A stretch of DNA of 64,000 nt. Origin: Botryosphaeria dothidea (taxonomy: Eukaryota; Ascomycota; Dothideomycetes; Botryosphaeriales; Botryosphaeriaceae). Where the stretch lies: NCBI GenBank assembly GCA_011503125.2, contig WWBZ02000033.1, forward strand, positions 4,216,001 to 4,280,000. Direction: 5' to 3'. The position numbers and the translations under genes were made by a program. Of this stretch, positions 22,599 to 34,783 are shown one piece after another. The notes beneath the pieces were generated by a model. The model was not told where the DNA came from and did no database searches. It saw only the letters and a program-made list of their open reading frames with translations. Each line of letters opens with the position of its first letter. Positions within the stretch are counted from its first letter, which is position 1.

Positions 22599-25440
22599 TT
22601 CATTGCGCTCAGCATCAAGCATGTATTCAGTGTTCTGGTTAATGTTCTAGAATGACCAGTGGCCTTCTTTAATTTCGGCGTTGAAGGCCATTAAATTGAG
22701 ATTTCACCTTTGAACTGTTGTGTTGCGCCTCTCGAATGTGAAATGTATTGAATCCCGAGCTGTGAATCAGCCTGAACCCCTTACATCCTGTACCGGTCCT
22801 CCTTGCATGACGTGTGAGTGCGCCCCCAGGAATTTCTCCTCCATGCGGTCCCGTTCTTTTTTCGATCTGCAAGAGCCGTGAAACAATACCACGGCTTCCC
22901 GAATTTGCGCAATCATCGTTCAGCCAACCACACTGACGCCACAAACAACGTGACAGCAAAAATGTGCGTCGTCCAGTGCGGCGAGTCAGACGTCACAATT
23001 TGTGTTGCTGTGTGATAACTGCATGCATTGAGACTGTTGCGTGACTCAGCCACCTTCGCTTCCGGGCGTGGCATCCAAACCTACTTCGTTGTAGACCTCG
23101 TATTGCTTTTGATGCAGTCGTACAACGATCGTAACCATTTCCGAAAGCGGTAGTTGTCTAACGCAAAGTTTGAGATACTGGATCGTTGCTTTAGCCGATA
23201 TGGCTCTCTGCTTGCCATTTCTACGGCCGCCTGAGCGGCTGCAACACACCATGTGCAGCATACGTCGCAGTGATTACCGAGAAGAGGAAAGGTATCTCAG
23301 GCACCATCGGCCCTTCTCTTTGCTTAGAATCAGTATCACGGAAGACACCGTGTCGGAAGGCAAAGATCGAGAACAATGGCACGCAATTTGTGCGAAATTC
23401 AATGGTAGAATGAGGCTGCAAAATTCAACTTTTGGAAGCGGAGGAGCTTCGGCTGAAGGCTAAGGTTGACTAAAAAAAAAAAAAAATCATAAAGTGGCTT
23501 TGGGCTCAAGAGTCTCGCAGTGTGTGGCACGACCCATTTTACGTTGTCCCATTTTTCTGACATTCCTGTGGAGGCCAGCCAGAACGCCGCACGGAAGGCG
23601 TAGTTAAGGTTATCGCGTGGCGGAAACTTTCCACGTGGAAGATGAATGAAGAATTCTCTCGTCTGCTGTCCAATCAATCACTGTCAGCTCGGTGCAGGGA
23701 AACGCGGGTAACACCGCCCATCGAGCTAACATCGCGGTCTGTCCAATGTGCGATGACAATGCAGGATGGCTCAGGAACAGAAGGTGTCTTGGTGGCGGAC
23801 GCCTCGCAGCCACGGCACTTCGGCGGCGGAGATGGTCAAAGAGCCGGCACCCCCAGGGGCCTCCCGACAGCACGGCACGCCGCACTCGGCATACCCGGAA
23901 GGCGGAAAGATCTCCATTTCGACCCCGGATGCCACCAATCCGCCAGAGCGGCTAAACCAGCCGCCGCCAAGCCGCTCGTTCGTTTCATGTCTTCCTGGGG
24001 TGATGAGCGCTGCCCATCCGTGCTCAAGTAGGGCGATTGGCCGTCGGTTGATGCACACCTTCCAGAATACGACTACTCGGCAGGCTAAACAGAAGGCTAG
24101 ACATGCGTGCGACTCAAACCTAGTGGTAACCCCCGGCCGTAACCTTCCAGGAATGCAGAGAGTCCCGATGAACTCCTTCGATCTCACACCCCCCGACCAC
24201 TTTTTCCTATCGATAGCGGCAACCAGCCCGCTGGGTACGCCTCGAAGGAGCCCACCGTCCGAGCGGCAGCCCCTACAAATATGCAGACACATGCAGGGTC
24301 GAGACAGGCGCAGGAGGGCGAGGAGGTGATAAGTGGGGTTCCTTCCATCTCGTCGAGTAATGATCACAATCCATATTACCGAGGCCCTTATAGTAGCCTG
24401 CTTGGCTCCACGACTCCAGTAGCATTCAGCCCGCCGCTTGAACCCAACGGCCTTGCGACAACATTCAGCTGTGCTCCCACGATAGTTCAGGTCAATGCAT
24501 TGCAGGACGTGAGGCTGTGACACGTCGTTTCCCTGCTTGGCAAAAGCCTCGACCATGATCTGGCGGATCGTGTAGATCTGAGCTTGAGCACATTCATGCC
24601 GATCGCCCAAGTCAGGTCCTCCCGCGGATCGCCGGCTCACTAAAACCCAGAGCGCACCGCAAGTGCAGCAGTACCAACGCCGCAGTCTGCTCGCTTCGAG
24701 CCGCTGCGGCCAATGGCTTCGGTAGCTGGCCGAAAGGGTCGTGTGCATCCATCTCTGGAGTCGAGCACCGTGGTGGAGGTAAGGGTCCCTGGAGCACTTC
24801 GGGCTTTGTGGGCCCGTCAGGTCGGCATGGCGATTGCTCAGCTAGTGGCGAGCAAGGCAGGAGGATGGCGACCAACACTCCCAAACGCTGGCTGCCCCCA
24901 GAAACGGCCCGTCTTTCTGCGCCACTGCTGCAGCCAGAACGGCCATCCCCGCGCTGTCACCAGACACTGTCTGCTAGCGCCCCGTTACGAATTAATGAGA
25001 AAGGCCAAGCGGGAGCTCCGGATGGCTGGAATACTCCCGCAGGACGCCACCTCGCGTGTTGGTTATATCTGACCACCGCTGCGAGTCAACTGCTAATGAT
25101 AAAGGTCCCAGCTTCCTCAGCTGCTACGTATAATGACCAAGGTATGATCGGCGTTCCTTCCATCTCGAACTGGCAAAGTTCGCACTGACGGGTCCTCCGG
25201 TCCAGGAACCGACGTTCAAGTGTGCATAGCTTGTTGCGTGGCCGCCTTTCGCGCATAGACAACTTTAGTCTTCCGCACCACCGGAGGAAACTTGTGATCT
25301 TAACCCTCACGCTATAATGAGGAATCTGCCTCGACCCCAAGAAACACCACTTACTTACTACTCCTTCGATGTGAATTCCGGCATTGTACGACAACAACAC
25401 CCGGTTTTGTCATTTTGACGCACGGTCCCGGTAAGAGGCG
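22599..25440. other. Gene-poor 2.8-kb region with unclear coding content
   Basis: No domain-bearing frame. Two long overlapping frames compete: plus 23766-24329 (starts MAQEQKVSWWRTPRSHG) and minus 23771-24748. Both are rich in Arg, Cys and Pro as expected of GC-rich chance frames. A 15-bp sequence, gttccttccatctcg, occurs near 24338 and again near 25151. I cannot support a gene here. Confidence 0.35.
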
Positions 25441-26809
25441 ATGACGGAACTCCGTCCCATTGCCGTGCAGACCATCGAGGCTGCTATAGCAGGGTCTGCA
25501 TGCTCCTTCGTTGTCCTGTTACTCAAGTTCTTTTCTCGATACCGCTCCAAAAGTGATTTTGGCACTGATGATGCGCTGGTCGCGTTGGCATGGGCCATCA
25601 CTGTGCCCTTCGCCGTTTCGTTCTACATCCGTGAGAATTCCCCATATCCAATAGAAAAAACACATAAGAGCTACGATGCTGATAGATTGCAGAGGGTAAG
25701 AATGGCATGGGTTACGCCATGGGCGAGATTCCTCTCAGTGTCTTCCTCACTGGAAGACAGTGGTACGTCCTTCACCTCTCCCTTTGAATCTCTCTCCCCC
25801 CCCCCCCCCCAAAATCTACGAACAATTTCGGCTGACAAGTCTGAGATGGAACAGGTTTTGGGCCTCTTCCTGGATGTACTTCCTTGCACTCGGGCTCTCG
25901 AAGCTCAGTGTCACACTGCAATTCTTCCGAATATTCGTCACACCAAAAACCCTCCTCGTCACCAAGTGCACCATTGCCTTCGTCATCTCCTGGACCATCG
26001 TCTCGGCCTGCGTCGCGGCATTCGAGTGCGTTCCCGTGGAGCGATACTGGGACAAGCGCATCCCCGGCAAATGCATTAACGGCCGCGACACCTTCATCAC
26101 AAACGGCGTCATGAACATCGTCACCGACTTCGTCATCATCGGCATCCCCGTCCCCAGCCTGCTCAAGCTCCAAGTCAGCGCGGCGAAGAAAATTGGCCTG
26201 CTCTTCGCCTTCTCGCTGGGCGCGGTGTAAGCGTCCCCTCCCCCGTCCGACACGCACAAAACCCGTCACTTAAGACAGCGGTGGCGCTAACGAGGTTCCA
26301 CCAGCGTTTGCGCAATCTCGATTGCGCGCATCCCCATGGTCATGCTCGCCTTCGCCCAGGGCAAGCCCGGCAACCTGTCCCTGATGATGTGGTCCGCCAT
26401 CGAGCTCAACGTCGCCATCGTCTGCGCGTGCCTGCCGTCCATCCGCCCGCTCTTCGTGTCCTTCCTGCGCTTCACCGGCCTCGACACGTACATGAAGAGC
26501 ATCACGCGCACGAGCGGCGCGCGGTCGAATTCGAGGAAAGCGGCGTACGGCGGGACTGGAGGGAGCGCGGTGGTCAGCACGATCAGGCGGCACGGGACGA
26601 ATGGGAGGGGCGCGAGTCGGGTGGAATATATTGAGATGGATGAGGAGGTGGGAGGTGCGATTCAGGTGCAGAGGAGCGTGGAGGTCAAGTCAGAGGTGTA
26701 TCATGCGAGTGAGAGTCGGTCAAGCAGGAAGAGTGATGAGGATAGCATTGACAGGTTGGTGTCGATGCCGGAGAGGTCGCATAGGGTGACGTGGTTGACT
26801 GATCCATGA
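25441..26809 (+). CDS. SAT4-type (rhodopsin-like domain) integral membrane protein
   Basis: Four exons in phase: 25441-25630, 25693-25762, 25840-26226 and 26305-26809; 383 residues. Seven hydrophobic segments are visible, among them AAIAGSACSFVVLLLKF, DDALVALAWAITVPF, YFLALGLSKLSVTLQFFRIF, TIAFVISWTIVSACVAAFEC and IVTDFVIIGIPVPSL. The signatures ALGLSKLSV, CVPVERYWD, and the NxxTDxxIxxxPxP-like NIVTDFVIIGIPVP are typical of the fungal SAT4/PTH11-like family. The Ser-rich cytosolic tail is long. Members include proposed receptors for host or nutrient signals; the ligand is unknown. Intron 2 has a C15 tract as its pyrimidine run. Confidence 0.9.
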
Positions 26810-27306
26810 GTGTGAGAGATGTTTGATTTTTTTTTCTCGACTTTATGAGTAGCAGTACATGTACGAATACAATGCATAATGGTGATTTTTTTTCCCGCGC
26901 CCTCCACGAGGAGCCATGGATATGTCCACCACCGCATGGATTCGATATCTCTCCCAAGGACCAGATTCATGGACACAACAGACGGCAATCTCCGCAGTAC
27001 AACACATTGAAGCCGACAGTATAACTGTCCACGGGCTCGTCCCTCCGGGCCGGCCGCGTTTCATGAGTCAAAATCCAATATCACACCTGAAGACGCTCTC
27101 GTCCTTCATTCCCGAAGTTGTTAGTCTCCGTGCCCAGGGTACGACTTGACCTCGACTGAACGTTGCCGAGACGCCAATGCCGGTTATATAAACAATCGCC
27201 ACATCGCCGGGTAAAACTGCTAAGCCCGCGCCGTTGCTTCGCCTTTTCTCGCCCGCCAGCCGTTGGACGTTGGAGCTCCCTTCGCAGCTCATTCTTTACT
27301 GGCTGA

Positions 27307-29172
27307 ATGCGATCACTTGCAACCATGTGGCATTGGTGTGGCACACCTCTGTTAAGCTTAACCAGCGCCCTCGTGGCTGCACACCCCACAGTCACGGTCA
27401 AAAGTGGCACGCTAGAAGGACTTCACTCTTCTGAATATGATCAAGATTTTTTCTTGGGCATTCCATTCGCTCAGCCTCCTGTCGGTGACTTGAGGTTTCG
27501 GACTGCACAACCCATCAGAGCATCATGGGACGGCGTCAAGCAAGCAATCACATACTCAAAAGAGTGTGTTGGCTACGGTGTACGTCATTTTTCCAATCGT
27601 AGATGGCCACACGCTGATCAATTTCGCAGTCTGATCAATTCTTTTACGCAACTTCAGAAGACTGTCTCTACCTCAACGTTGTTCGCCCCACTGAAGTTGA
27701 CGATGACGAGCCTCTGCCTGTAGCTGTCTGGATCCATGGCGGTGGTTTCACCCAAGGAGGCGGAGTTGATCAACGCTACAACATGTCATTTATGATTCAG
27801 AATGCTGTCGATATTGGCAGGCCTTTCATTGGTGTTACTCTCAACTACCGGCTCAGTGCATGGGGTTTTCTCATGGGCGAAGAGGTTCAAGAGAGCGGCA
27901 ACACCAATCTTGGACTTCGCGATCAACGTTCGGCTCTCGAGTGGGTGCAAGAGAACATTAAAGCATTTGGGGGTAAGATTTCTTCCGCTGCTGGAATTGA
28001 CAAATCATTGATCCAATGCCTCAGGCGATCCGTCCAAGGTCACCATTTTCGGAGAATCAGCGGGTGCCATGTCCGTCGGATTCCACCTCGTTGCATACGG
28101 CGGCCGCGACGACAAGCTCTTCAGAGGCGCCATCATGGAGTCTGGCGCCCCCGTCTACTACACCAACCTGAACAACAGCGCCCAATTCGAGTCTAAATAC
28201 CAGTCCTTCCTCGCAGCCACCAGCTGTAGCGACCTCTCCTGCCTCCGCGCCCTGCCCTACGAAGACCTGAACAAGGCCATCAACCAGACCCAATTCACCA
28301 ACTGGGGCCCGGCCATCGACCACGACCTGATCCAAGGCCTCACATCCACCCAGCTCCTCTCCGGCAACTTCGTCAAAGTCCCCATCATCTCCGGCGCCAA
28401 CTCCGACGAAGGCACAGCCTTCGGCCCGAGCGGCATCAACACCGAAGACGACTTCGTCGCCGCCCTAACCTGTACGTCTTCCCCTCACAATTGGTTACGC
28501 GAATCCAAAGCACTAACCCCCACAGCCTTCGGCATCCCCTCCTCCTTCATCCCCTCCATCCTCTCCGCCTACCCCGACGTCCCGTCGCTCGGCATCCCCG
28601 GCTCGCCTCCATCCGGGTCCCTCCCGCCCGCCTTCCGCTTCTCGGACCCGCAGGGCGCCATGTACCGCCGCAGCAGCGCGTACTACGGCGACCACTACTT
28701 CGTCGCGAACCGGCGGCGCACGTGCCAGGCGTGGGCGGCCGCCGGCGTGCCCGCGTACTGCTACCGCTTCAACGCCGTTCCCAACGGTGTGCCGTGGGCC
28801 CGCGCCGCCACGCATTTCCAGGAAGTCGCGTTCGTGTTTTTGAATCTCCTGGGCGTCGGGTACGAGGCGTCCGTCAGTAGCAAGCCGTTCGAGGGGAAGC
28901 CCCAGGCGTATGAGGAGTTGGCGCGGCAGATGAGCGGTATGCGGGCGGCGTTTATCAGTGATTTGGATCCGAATGCGTGTGGAGATGACGATGGAGGTGA
29001 GGAGCATGGGCCGCGAGAGGCGAGGAGGGGGTTGTGGCCGAAGTATGATTTGCGCTTCCCGACAGATTATGTGTTCGATGCGAATGTGACGAGCTATGTG
29101 GAGATGGATACGTATAGGGTGGCGGGGATCGCGCTGATCAATGGCAATGCGGCAGAGGTGCTGGGGCGGTGA
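27307..29172 (+). CDS. Secreted type-B carboxylesterase/lipase
   Basis: Four exons in phase: 27307-27579, 27630-27972, 28025-28471 and 28526-29172; 569 residues. N-terminal signal peptide (MRSLATMWHWCGTPLLSLTS). Type-B markers: FFLGIPFAQPPVGDLRF, EDCLYLNVVRP, oxyanion loop WIHGGGFTQGG, and the nucleophile motif FGESAGAMSV. The acid is likely Glu in GANSDEGTAF and the base His in AATHFQEVAF. The family hydrolyses carboxylic esters; fungal secreted members act on lipids, feruloyl esters or plant esters. It lies next to a cutinase gene. Substrate not resolved. Confidence 0.95.
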
Positions 29173-30577
29173 TGGGTGGGGCTCAGAGATTCACTTCTTG
29201 GTTGTGTTATTACTTGTCCAGCATTGTATTTCAAGAAGCCTACAAGCGTAGCATTGGAAGCACGAACTCAGCATGTTCAACATCTGTGCTCGTTCGAATG
29301 TGCGACTCTCATGCAGATGTAGACTCTGCCGATATTATTGCTCATTTCTTATGGAAAGATAGGTCCACGAGAGAATGTCGAATTCAATGCAGCTCTCTCG
29401 GCAGCTCTCATTCATTCTTGCTTTTAGAGAAATGACATCAACCATTTACCCCTCAGTTGGTGCTTGCTGCAGCTCAGTGTTTCAGGTGAGTAGTGTAACG
29501 GTTCAAGTGTGGCTAAAACTGTTCGAAGTTGTCAACAGCAAAGGCCGGGCTTTCTTGTGTGTTGCACCGTTTGATTGCATCTTATTCCTTATTCAACATA
29601 AACCGACCACGTAGATTCTGGTGACTCATAGCCATCATATATATAGGTAAATTCTGTTTCTTATCCAGCATGTCCGACAACTACTGCAGTGCTCGGTGTT
29701 TTGTCGGGATGTGGCGTCGACATCTGGAGTTCGTTGTTTCGTTTTTCTTTTGGCGCCCCTCAGGTTGCCGAGGAGCGTTACACTGCGCATCTCCAACTGG
29801 ACCAGAGCAAAGAAATGCCTCGGAAATCTTCAGCAAAGCTCTAAATCAAATCACCGAGGTTGTAGGAGGTTTATTGTCCTTGCTTTTTCCGCAAGACCAA
29901 TCACACAGATCGAACGATCCTGGACCGACAATTAACAGCTCCTCTTTCTTCGCTTTGTTTATGGAAGCGGGTGTTCGGCAGACTATCGAATATCAAGAGT
30001 CCGGCTGGGGCCAAGTAATAGCTTTGTTGCCGCATGATCGATTCTTGGATTAGGCCCACTACTTAACAAAGCTTATCTTGGATGGTGTAGGGCAAAAACA
30101 AGCTTAAAACTGCTAAACGCGAATACGGACGAATCGAAACATAGACCCGACTCAAGTGCGGAATTCTTATACAGTGTTCAAGCTTGCAACATATTTGTTT
30201 GAGAACCCTCAGAGGATGATTTTTTGTTATCACTTCCACCCTGGCAGTTTCCTGAGAGAAGGACGAAAGCTCATCGCATTTGCTGAATCCGCGGCGGAAG
30301 AGAAGTACATAGTAGTAAAGAACAAGATTGAGAAAAATGAAGGACGAACGTTTTCCACAGCGAACCCCGCATACTGGACGCTTAAACATCCGGATGATAC
30401 CGTTTAGCGCTAACGGCACTGCAGCTCACGGCCGTAGTCACTTTCGACCCACACTGAAACATGCCGGTAGGGGCTATCGCCGCGCCTCGGTCCAAACAGC
30501 ATTCAAACACCACTAACGCTCTGTTTACTCCTCAGAACACGATGTCAAACCTCCTCGGCTGGCAGTTAAGCTGCAGG
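29173..30577. other. Intergenic
   Basis: One open frame at 29670-30053 starts with ATG (MSDNYCSARCFVG) and runs 127 codons, but it shows no domain and mixed composition. It is not strong enough to call. The 3' end contains the cutinase promoter. Confidence 0.35.
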
Positions 30578-30584
30578 TATAAAA
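30578..30584 (+). promoter_or_regulatory. Probable TATA box of the cutinase gene
   Basis: TATAAAA about 120 bp before the cutinase ATG, followed by a pyrimidine-rich leader (about 30640-30700), an arrangement common for highly induced fungal secreted enzymes. Confidence 0.5.
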
Positions 30585-30701
30585 CAAAGGGAGTTCTGCT
30601 TCCCCGAACAATATTCCCAACGCATCATCCCGTTCTTCCGTCATTCACTTCACTTCTCTTCTTCCACTCATTCCGGTTCGACACCGCCTTACCCCACCAC
30701 C

Positions 30702-31396
30702 ATGGTCCACATCTCCACCCTCAGCTCCCTCGCCATGCTGGCCATGGCCACCAGCGCGACCCCCCTCCCCGCGGACCTCTCCCCCCGCCAACTCCTCGGC
30801 GGCGCCTCCTCCTCCTGCAAGCCCATCATGGTCATCTTCGCGCGCGGCACCACCGAAGTCGGCGACCTCGGCACCGTCGCCGGCCCGCCCTTCCAGACCG
30901 CCCTCAACGCCAAGTTCCCCGGGCAGGTGTCGATGCAGGGCGTGCCGGCGCCGGCCTACCCCGCCGACGTGCCGGGCTACCTCGCCGGCGGCTCGGCGAC
31001 GGGGGCGAGCAAGATGGCCGAGATGGTCAAGGACGCGGCGACGAACTGCCCGGATGCGAAGATCATCATGTCGGGGTACAGGTACGTGAGATCTGAACGC
31101 GATGCACTGTTGGCGTTTGCTGATGGAAGTGACGATGCAGTCAGGGCGGCCAGCTTGTCCACAAGGCGGGCGCGCAGTTGGATAGCCAGACCGCGTCGAG
31201 GGTGGCGGGCGCGGTCATCTTTGGCGACCCTGATAACCCGAAGCCCGTTGAGAACGTCCAGAACTTGAAGGTGTTCTGCGCTGCTGGGGACTTGATCTGC
31301 GCGGGCCAGCCGGTCATCTTGGCGCCGCATCTGAGCTACGGCGCGAATGCGGGTGCGGCGGCGGATTTCGTTGCTCAAGTTACGGGAGGCAACTGA
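30702..31396 (+). CDS. Cutinase
   Basis: Two exons, 30702-31081 and 31141-31396, 59-nt intron; 211 residues, the normal cutinase length. Signal peptide MVHISTLSSLAMLAMATSA, then a short propeptide ending LSPRQ. Core motifs: IMVIFARGTTEVGDLG (oxyanion region) and GYSQGG, where the nucleophile Ser codon is split by the intron. The catalytic Asp is in FCAAGDLIC, between the two Cys of a disulfide, and the His is in LAPHLSYG. The enzyme hydrolyses cutin ester bonds outside the cell, which helps fungi breach or feed on plant cuticle. Confidence 0.97.
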
Positions 31397-32721
31397 ATGG
31401 CCTGAGTGGACTGAGTGTGGGGCTTTGACCGGTTCTGGGGGCATTATTTTCTGCTTTCTGATGGTTGTACATGACAATTTGTTGACTATCCTATGGCTGG
31501 AGCAACACTGCACTGGCTCGCATCATTTTGGCTCTTAAAAAGACATAGCCTGCAGTGTCTCCATATCTTTATGGCATTTTTGACCACAATGACACAGACT
31601 TGATTCATGCGCTGCTCTGTTTCTAAGCGGAAATGTTTGGGACTCAAGTCTGCATGCTAGAGCCCCAAAGCCCTACTGTTAACGTGAAATTTGAATCGAT
31701 ACTTCAACATGAGACGGTCTTTTTTATCAAGCTACTAGAATTAGTGTCTTTAAAGGTCCACATCAGAGGCTTTACATGATCTTTTAAAGTGGCAAAAAAA
31801 GTTTACCGCATGTTTTATCTCGAAAGAATTGATAGGCACGCGGGAGCGGCCAGGTAAAGAGACCTTTCGACCAACTCCGATTCTCGCCGGGTGTCCGCGG
31901 CGTGCAGGGTTTTGATTGGTCGGCGTCACTCAGCAGAATCTTACCTATGACGTTCAACCATTTGCTGGCGGAACCAGGGTGAACCTTTTCCATAGATACT
32001 CTAATATACCAATGCATATCACTAGGTCTATTTACTGGGCTTTAAGAGCCTAGAGTGGGATTTGAGAGTGGGCAGTGTCAGATATTCCTGCAAATCGAAC
32101 TATTCTCACACCGCCGTGGTAAACTGAATGCAATCCAGAAACCCTGTATGTTAGACGTCTCCATAGGTAGTCGAACTTCGCAATCTGGATCGGAGCGATC
32201 AGTCATAGATTAATGCTTACGTTGAAATTGCGGGATTTATAGAGTTTTCAACTGATCAGTGGATGTCTCATGATGTCCTCCTATTCGGAAGGAGACACGC
32301 ACGTAGACTAGGTATAAAATGTTCTAATGCAGCGATGCGGCTCCTGGAGGAAGAACGGTGATAAGCTCCGAATTAGGCGGTATCCCAAATATAGAAAACC
32401 GACGGGGAGTCTAACCGAAAAGAGTTATCGACAAGTAGCGCATTCAGGTTTCAGACCAATGAAGATGGGGGCCGAATCCTTCAGTCACCTCTTCGGGATG
32501 GTCAGCTTACGCCCCTTTCCACAAAGTGGATCCCAACTGTGTTGTTTTTCGAAATCTCCCCAATCGACGCTCTGCGTCTGAAGCGACCGCCATGAATCCG
32601 CGCGTCATCGGAAAGTGAACAGCCCACTTGTTCTAAATACAATAACAGAACGCCATCCCCCAACAATGAGGTACAACGTTGGACCCAACTCTCCCTCCTC
32701 GCTTGTCTCTACTCCAACACC
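31397..32721. other. Intergenic
   Basis: AT-richer DNA without a supported gene, repeat or RNA. Small frames have no features. Confidence 0.4.
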
Positions 32722-33819
32722 ATGGGAGCAGTAAAGGTGCATCCATGGCTTGCAGGCCTGGCCATCCTGCTCTTGGCCACCGCCCTCAACGCCACGCCTC
32801 TCCACCGGCGCGCCGGCGTCGTGCCCTCGCTGTCGGGCGACCTGCACGTCATGGGCCCCGTGGGCAACAGCACGTACCCGCGCGCCAACTTCCTCGCCGA
32901 CGGCTCCATCATCGGCACCTACACGGCCTTCGACGACAACTCCTCCGGCGCGCGCGAATCCATCATCACGCTCGCGCGCTCCACCGACAGCGGCGCCACC
33001 TGGACTGAAATCGGCACCGCCGCGCGCGGCCCCACCGCCACCACCGACATCGACAACCCGTACGTGCTGCAGCTGCCGTCGGGCCGCGTACTCGTGGCCT
33101 TCCGCAACCACGACCACCTCACCGACGGCGTCACCTACACCTACTTCCGCATCACCGTGTGCTACTCCGACGATGACGGCGCGACCTGGTCGTACCTGAG
33201 CACGCCGGCCGAGGACTCGGGCACCGTCACGGGCGACTGGGAGCCGCTGCTGCGCATCGCCGACGACGGCGAGACGCTGCAGCTGTTCTACTCGCGCGAG
33301 AACAACGACGATGACCAGGACTCGCTGATGCGCACGTCGACGACTGGCGGCGAGACGTGGTCGGATGCCACGACCATCAGCGGCGCGGAGCTGTCGAACT
33401 CGCGTGACGGCATGCTGGGCGTCGCGGAGACGAGCACGGGCGACCTCATTGCCGTGTTCGAGACGGAGAAGGGCGGCAGCACGTTCCATATCGAGGCTGT
33501 CACCAGCGAGGATGGTGGCACCACGTGGATCGATCGGCGCGTGGTGTATCAGACGGAGGATACGAGCCTGAACGCCGCGGCGCCGCAGGTGATTAATGTT
33601 GGTGGCACGTTGGTCGTCAGTTTCCAGACCAATGAGGACGGGGATACGGCGGTGAAGTTGGTGACGAGTGGGGATGATGGGCAGACCTGGGACAATAAGA
33701 TTACGGCCATGCCGGCCGTCAGTCAGTGGGCGGGCTTGTTGACTTTGGATGACAGCAGTTTCTTGGTTATGGCCGGTAATGATGGGACGGCAAAGGCGCA
33801 GAAAGTCATTTTGAGTTGA
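32722..33819 (+). CDS. Secreted Asp-box beta-propeller glycosidase (sialidase or GH93-like)
   Basis: Single exon, 365 residues. Signal peptide (HPWLAGLAILLLATALNATP). It carries at least five Asp-box-type turns: STDSGATW, SDDDGATW, STTGGETW, SEDGGTTW and SGDDGQTW, evenly spaced as in a six-bladed propeller. The start NSTYPRANFLADGSIIGTY and the total length resemble GH93 exo-arabinanases, but sialidase-type enzymes share the same fold. The activity is therefore open between removal of arabinose from pectin side chains and sialic-type residues. Its position among cutinase and esterases favours plant-wall attack. Confidence 0.88.
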   Translation: MGAVKVHPWLAGLAILLLATALNATPLHRRAGVVPSLSGDLHVMGPVGNSTYPRANFLADGSIIGTYTAFDDNSSGARESIITLARSTDSGATWTEIGTAARGPTATTDIDNPYVLQLPSGRVLVAFRNHDHLTDGVTYTYFRITVCYSDDDGATWSYLSTPAEDSGTVTGDWEPLLRIADDGETLQLFYSRENNDDDQDSLMRTSTTGGETWSDATTISGAELSNSRDGMLGVAETSTGDLIAVFETEKGGSTFHIEAVTSEDGGTTWIDRRVVYQTEDTSLNAAAPQVINVGGTLVVSFQTNEDGDTAVKLVTSGDDGQTWDNKITAMPAVSQWAGLLTLDDSSFLVMAGNDGTAKAQKVILS

Positions 33820-34783
33820 GAGAGAGCCTTTAGGTAGACTTTTTGGTCATGCAGACTCAGGCACGTGGCTTCGTCAGAACGGAACGTTGTTGACAAGTAG
33901 AGTGTGGATGGTCTTACGTGGAGCAGAGTCAACACAGCGTCTGTTGCCATCCCTCCAATCAAATTTTTGCATGAGTGTATAAAGCTGTTGACATACTTCT
34001 ACTTCGCCTGCTTCGCCTTGAGCTGCCTCGTCTCCTTTTCACAAACCTGTTGACCAGCACGTGGCCTGCTATGCCATCAGCCACGACGATAACTTTCAAT
34101 TGGATTCCTTTGCCTCTATCCATGCCCTGGGACGGTTATATAGCAGTCTCGTGATTTGTCCGTGAACTGTTCCCTACGGATGCTCTACGAGGTGCCTCGC
34201 CGTGCAGGTGACCACTTATCCTTGCCCTTCTCCGCATGGGAAAACAAAATATCCATGCGCGGACTAATCGGAACTATCGAGACATCGAAATTCCTGCATC
34301 AATGGATTTATTTGCCTCGGATGGAGCCGGGCTGCTCCAGATCAAAGTATGTATATAAGGCGGACCAAGAAGAGACCACTCTTCTTTGATAGTAGAGCTC
34401 GCTTTCTTCCGCCGAGTGGGGGAACACTGCTGAGAAGAGCCTCCCATACATTCACTGCGGGTTAAATACCGGGTCCCACTTCTTCTAAACCCTCGCGGAG
34501 ATCGCTAGTCCTTATACACCTACAGACGCGAGACCGCGACGCGGCGGCTATGGATATAGCTGCTATCTTAATCCGATGATGCTGGCGAGTCAGCAACTAC
34601 TCCACATACTGTAGAGTACTAAGAGATTTTGAGGCACAAGAGCTTGCCGTGGCTCCAGGCCGCTATCCGAGCCATTCTGCGTTGGCCGCGCCACGAAAAC
34701 ACCACTTAAGAAGCACACAATTTGAAGAATCTCGACCACCACCCGTCTCAGTGATTCAATCCAGCTCGTCCAAAAAACGAAAA
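33820..34783. other. Intergenic
   Basis: No supported gene. The stretch ends in a leader upstream of the hydrolase start at 34784. Confidence 0.4.

Noticed and set aside
23771..24748. 325-codon minus-strand frame
   Set aside because: Arg/Cys-rich, no domain, competes with an equally long plus-strand frame; probably chance.
25796..25810. C15 homopolymer
   Set aside because: Serves as the pyrimidine tract of an intron in the 7TM gene.
32605..33489. 294-codon minus-strand frame
   Set aside because: Antisense shadow of the Asp-box propeller gene.
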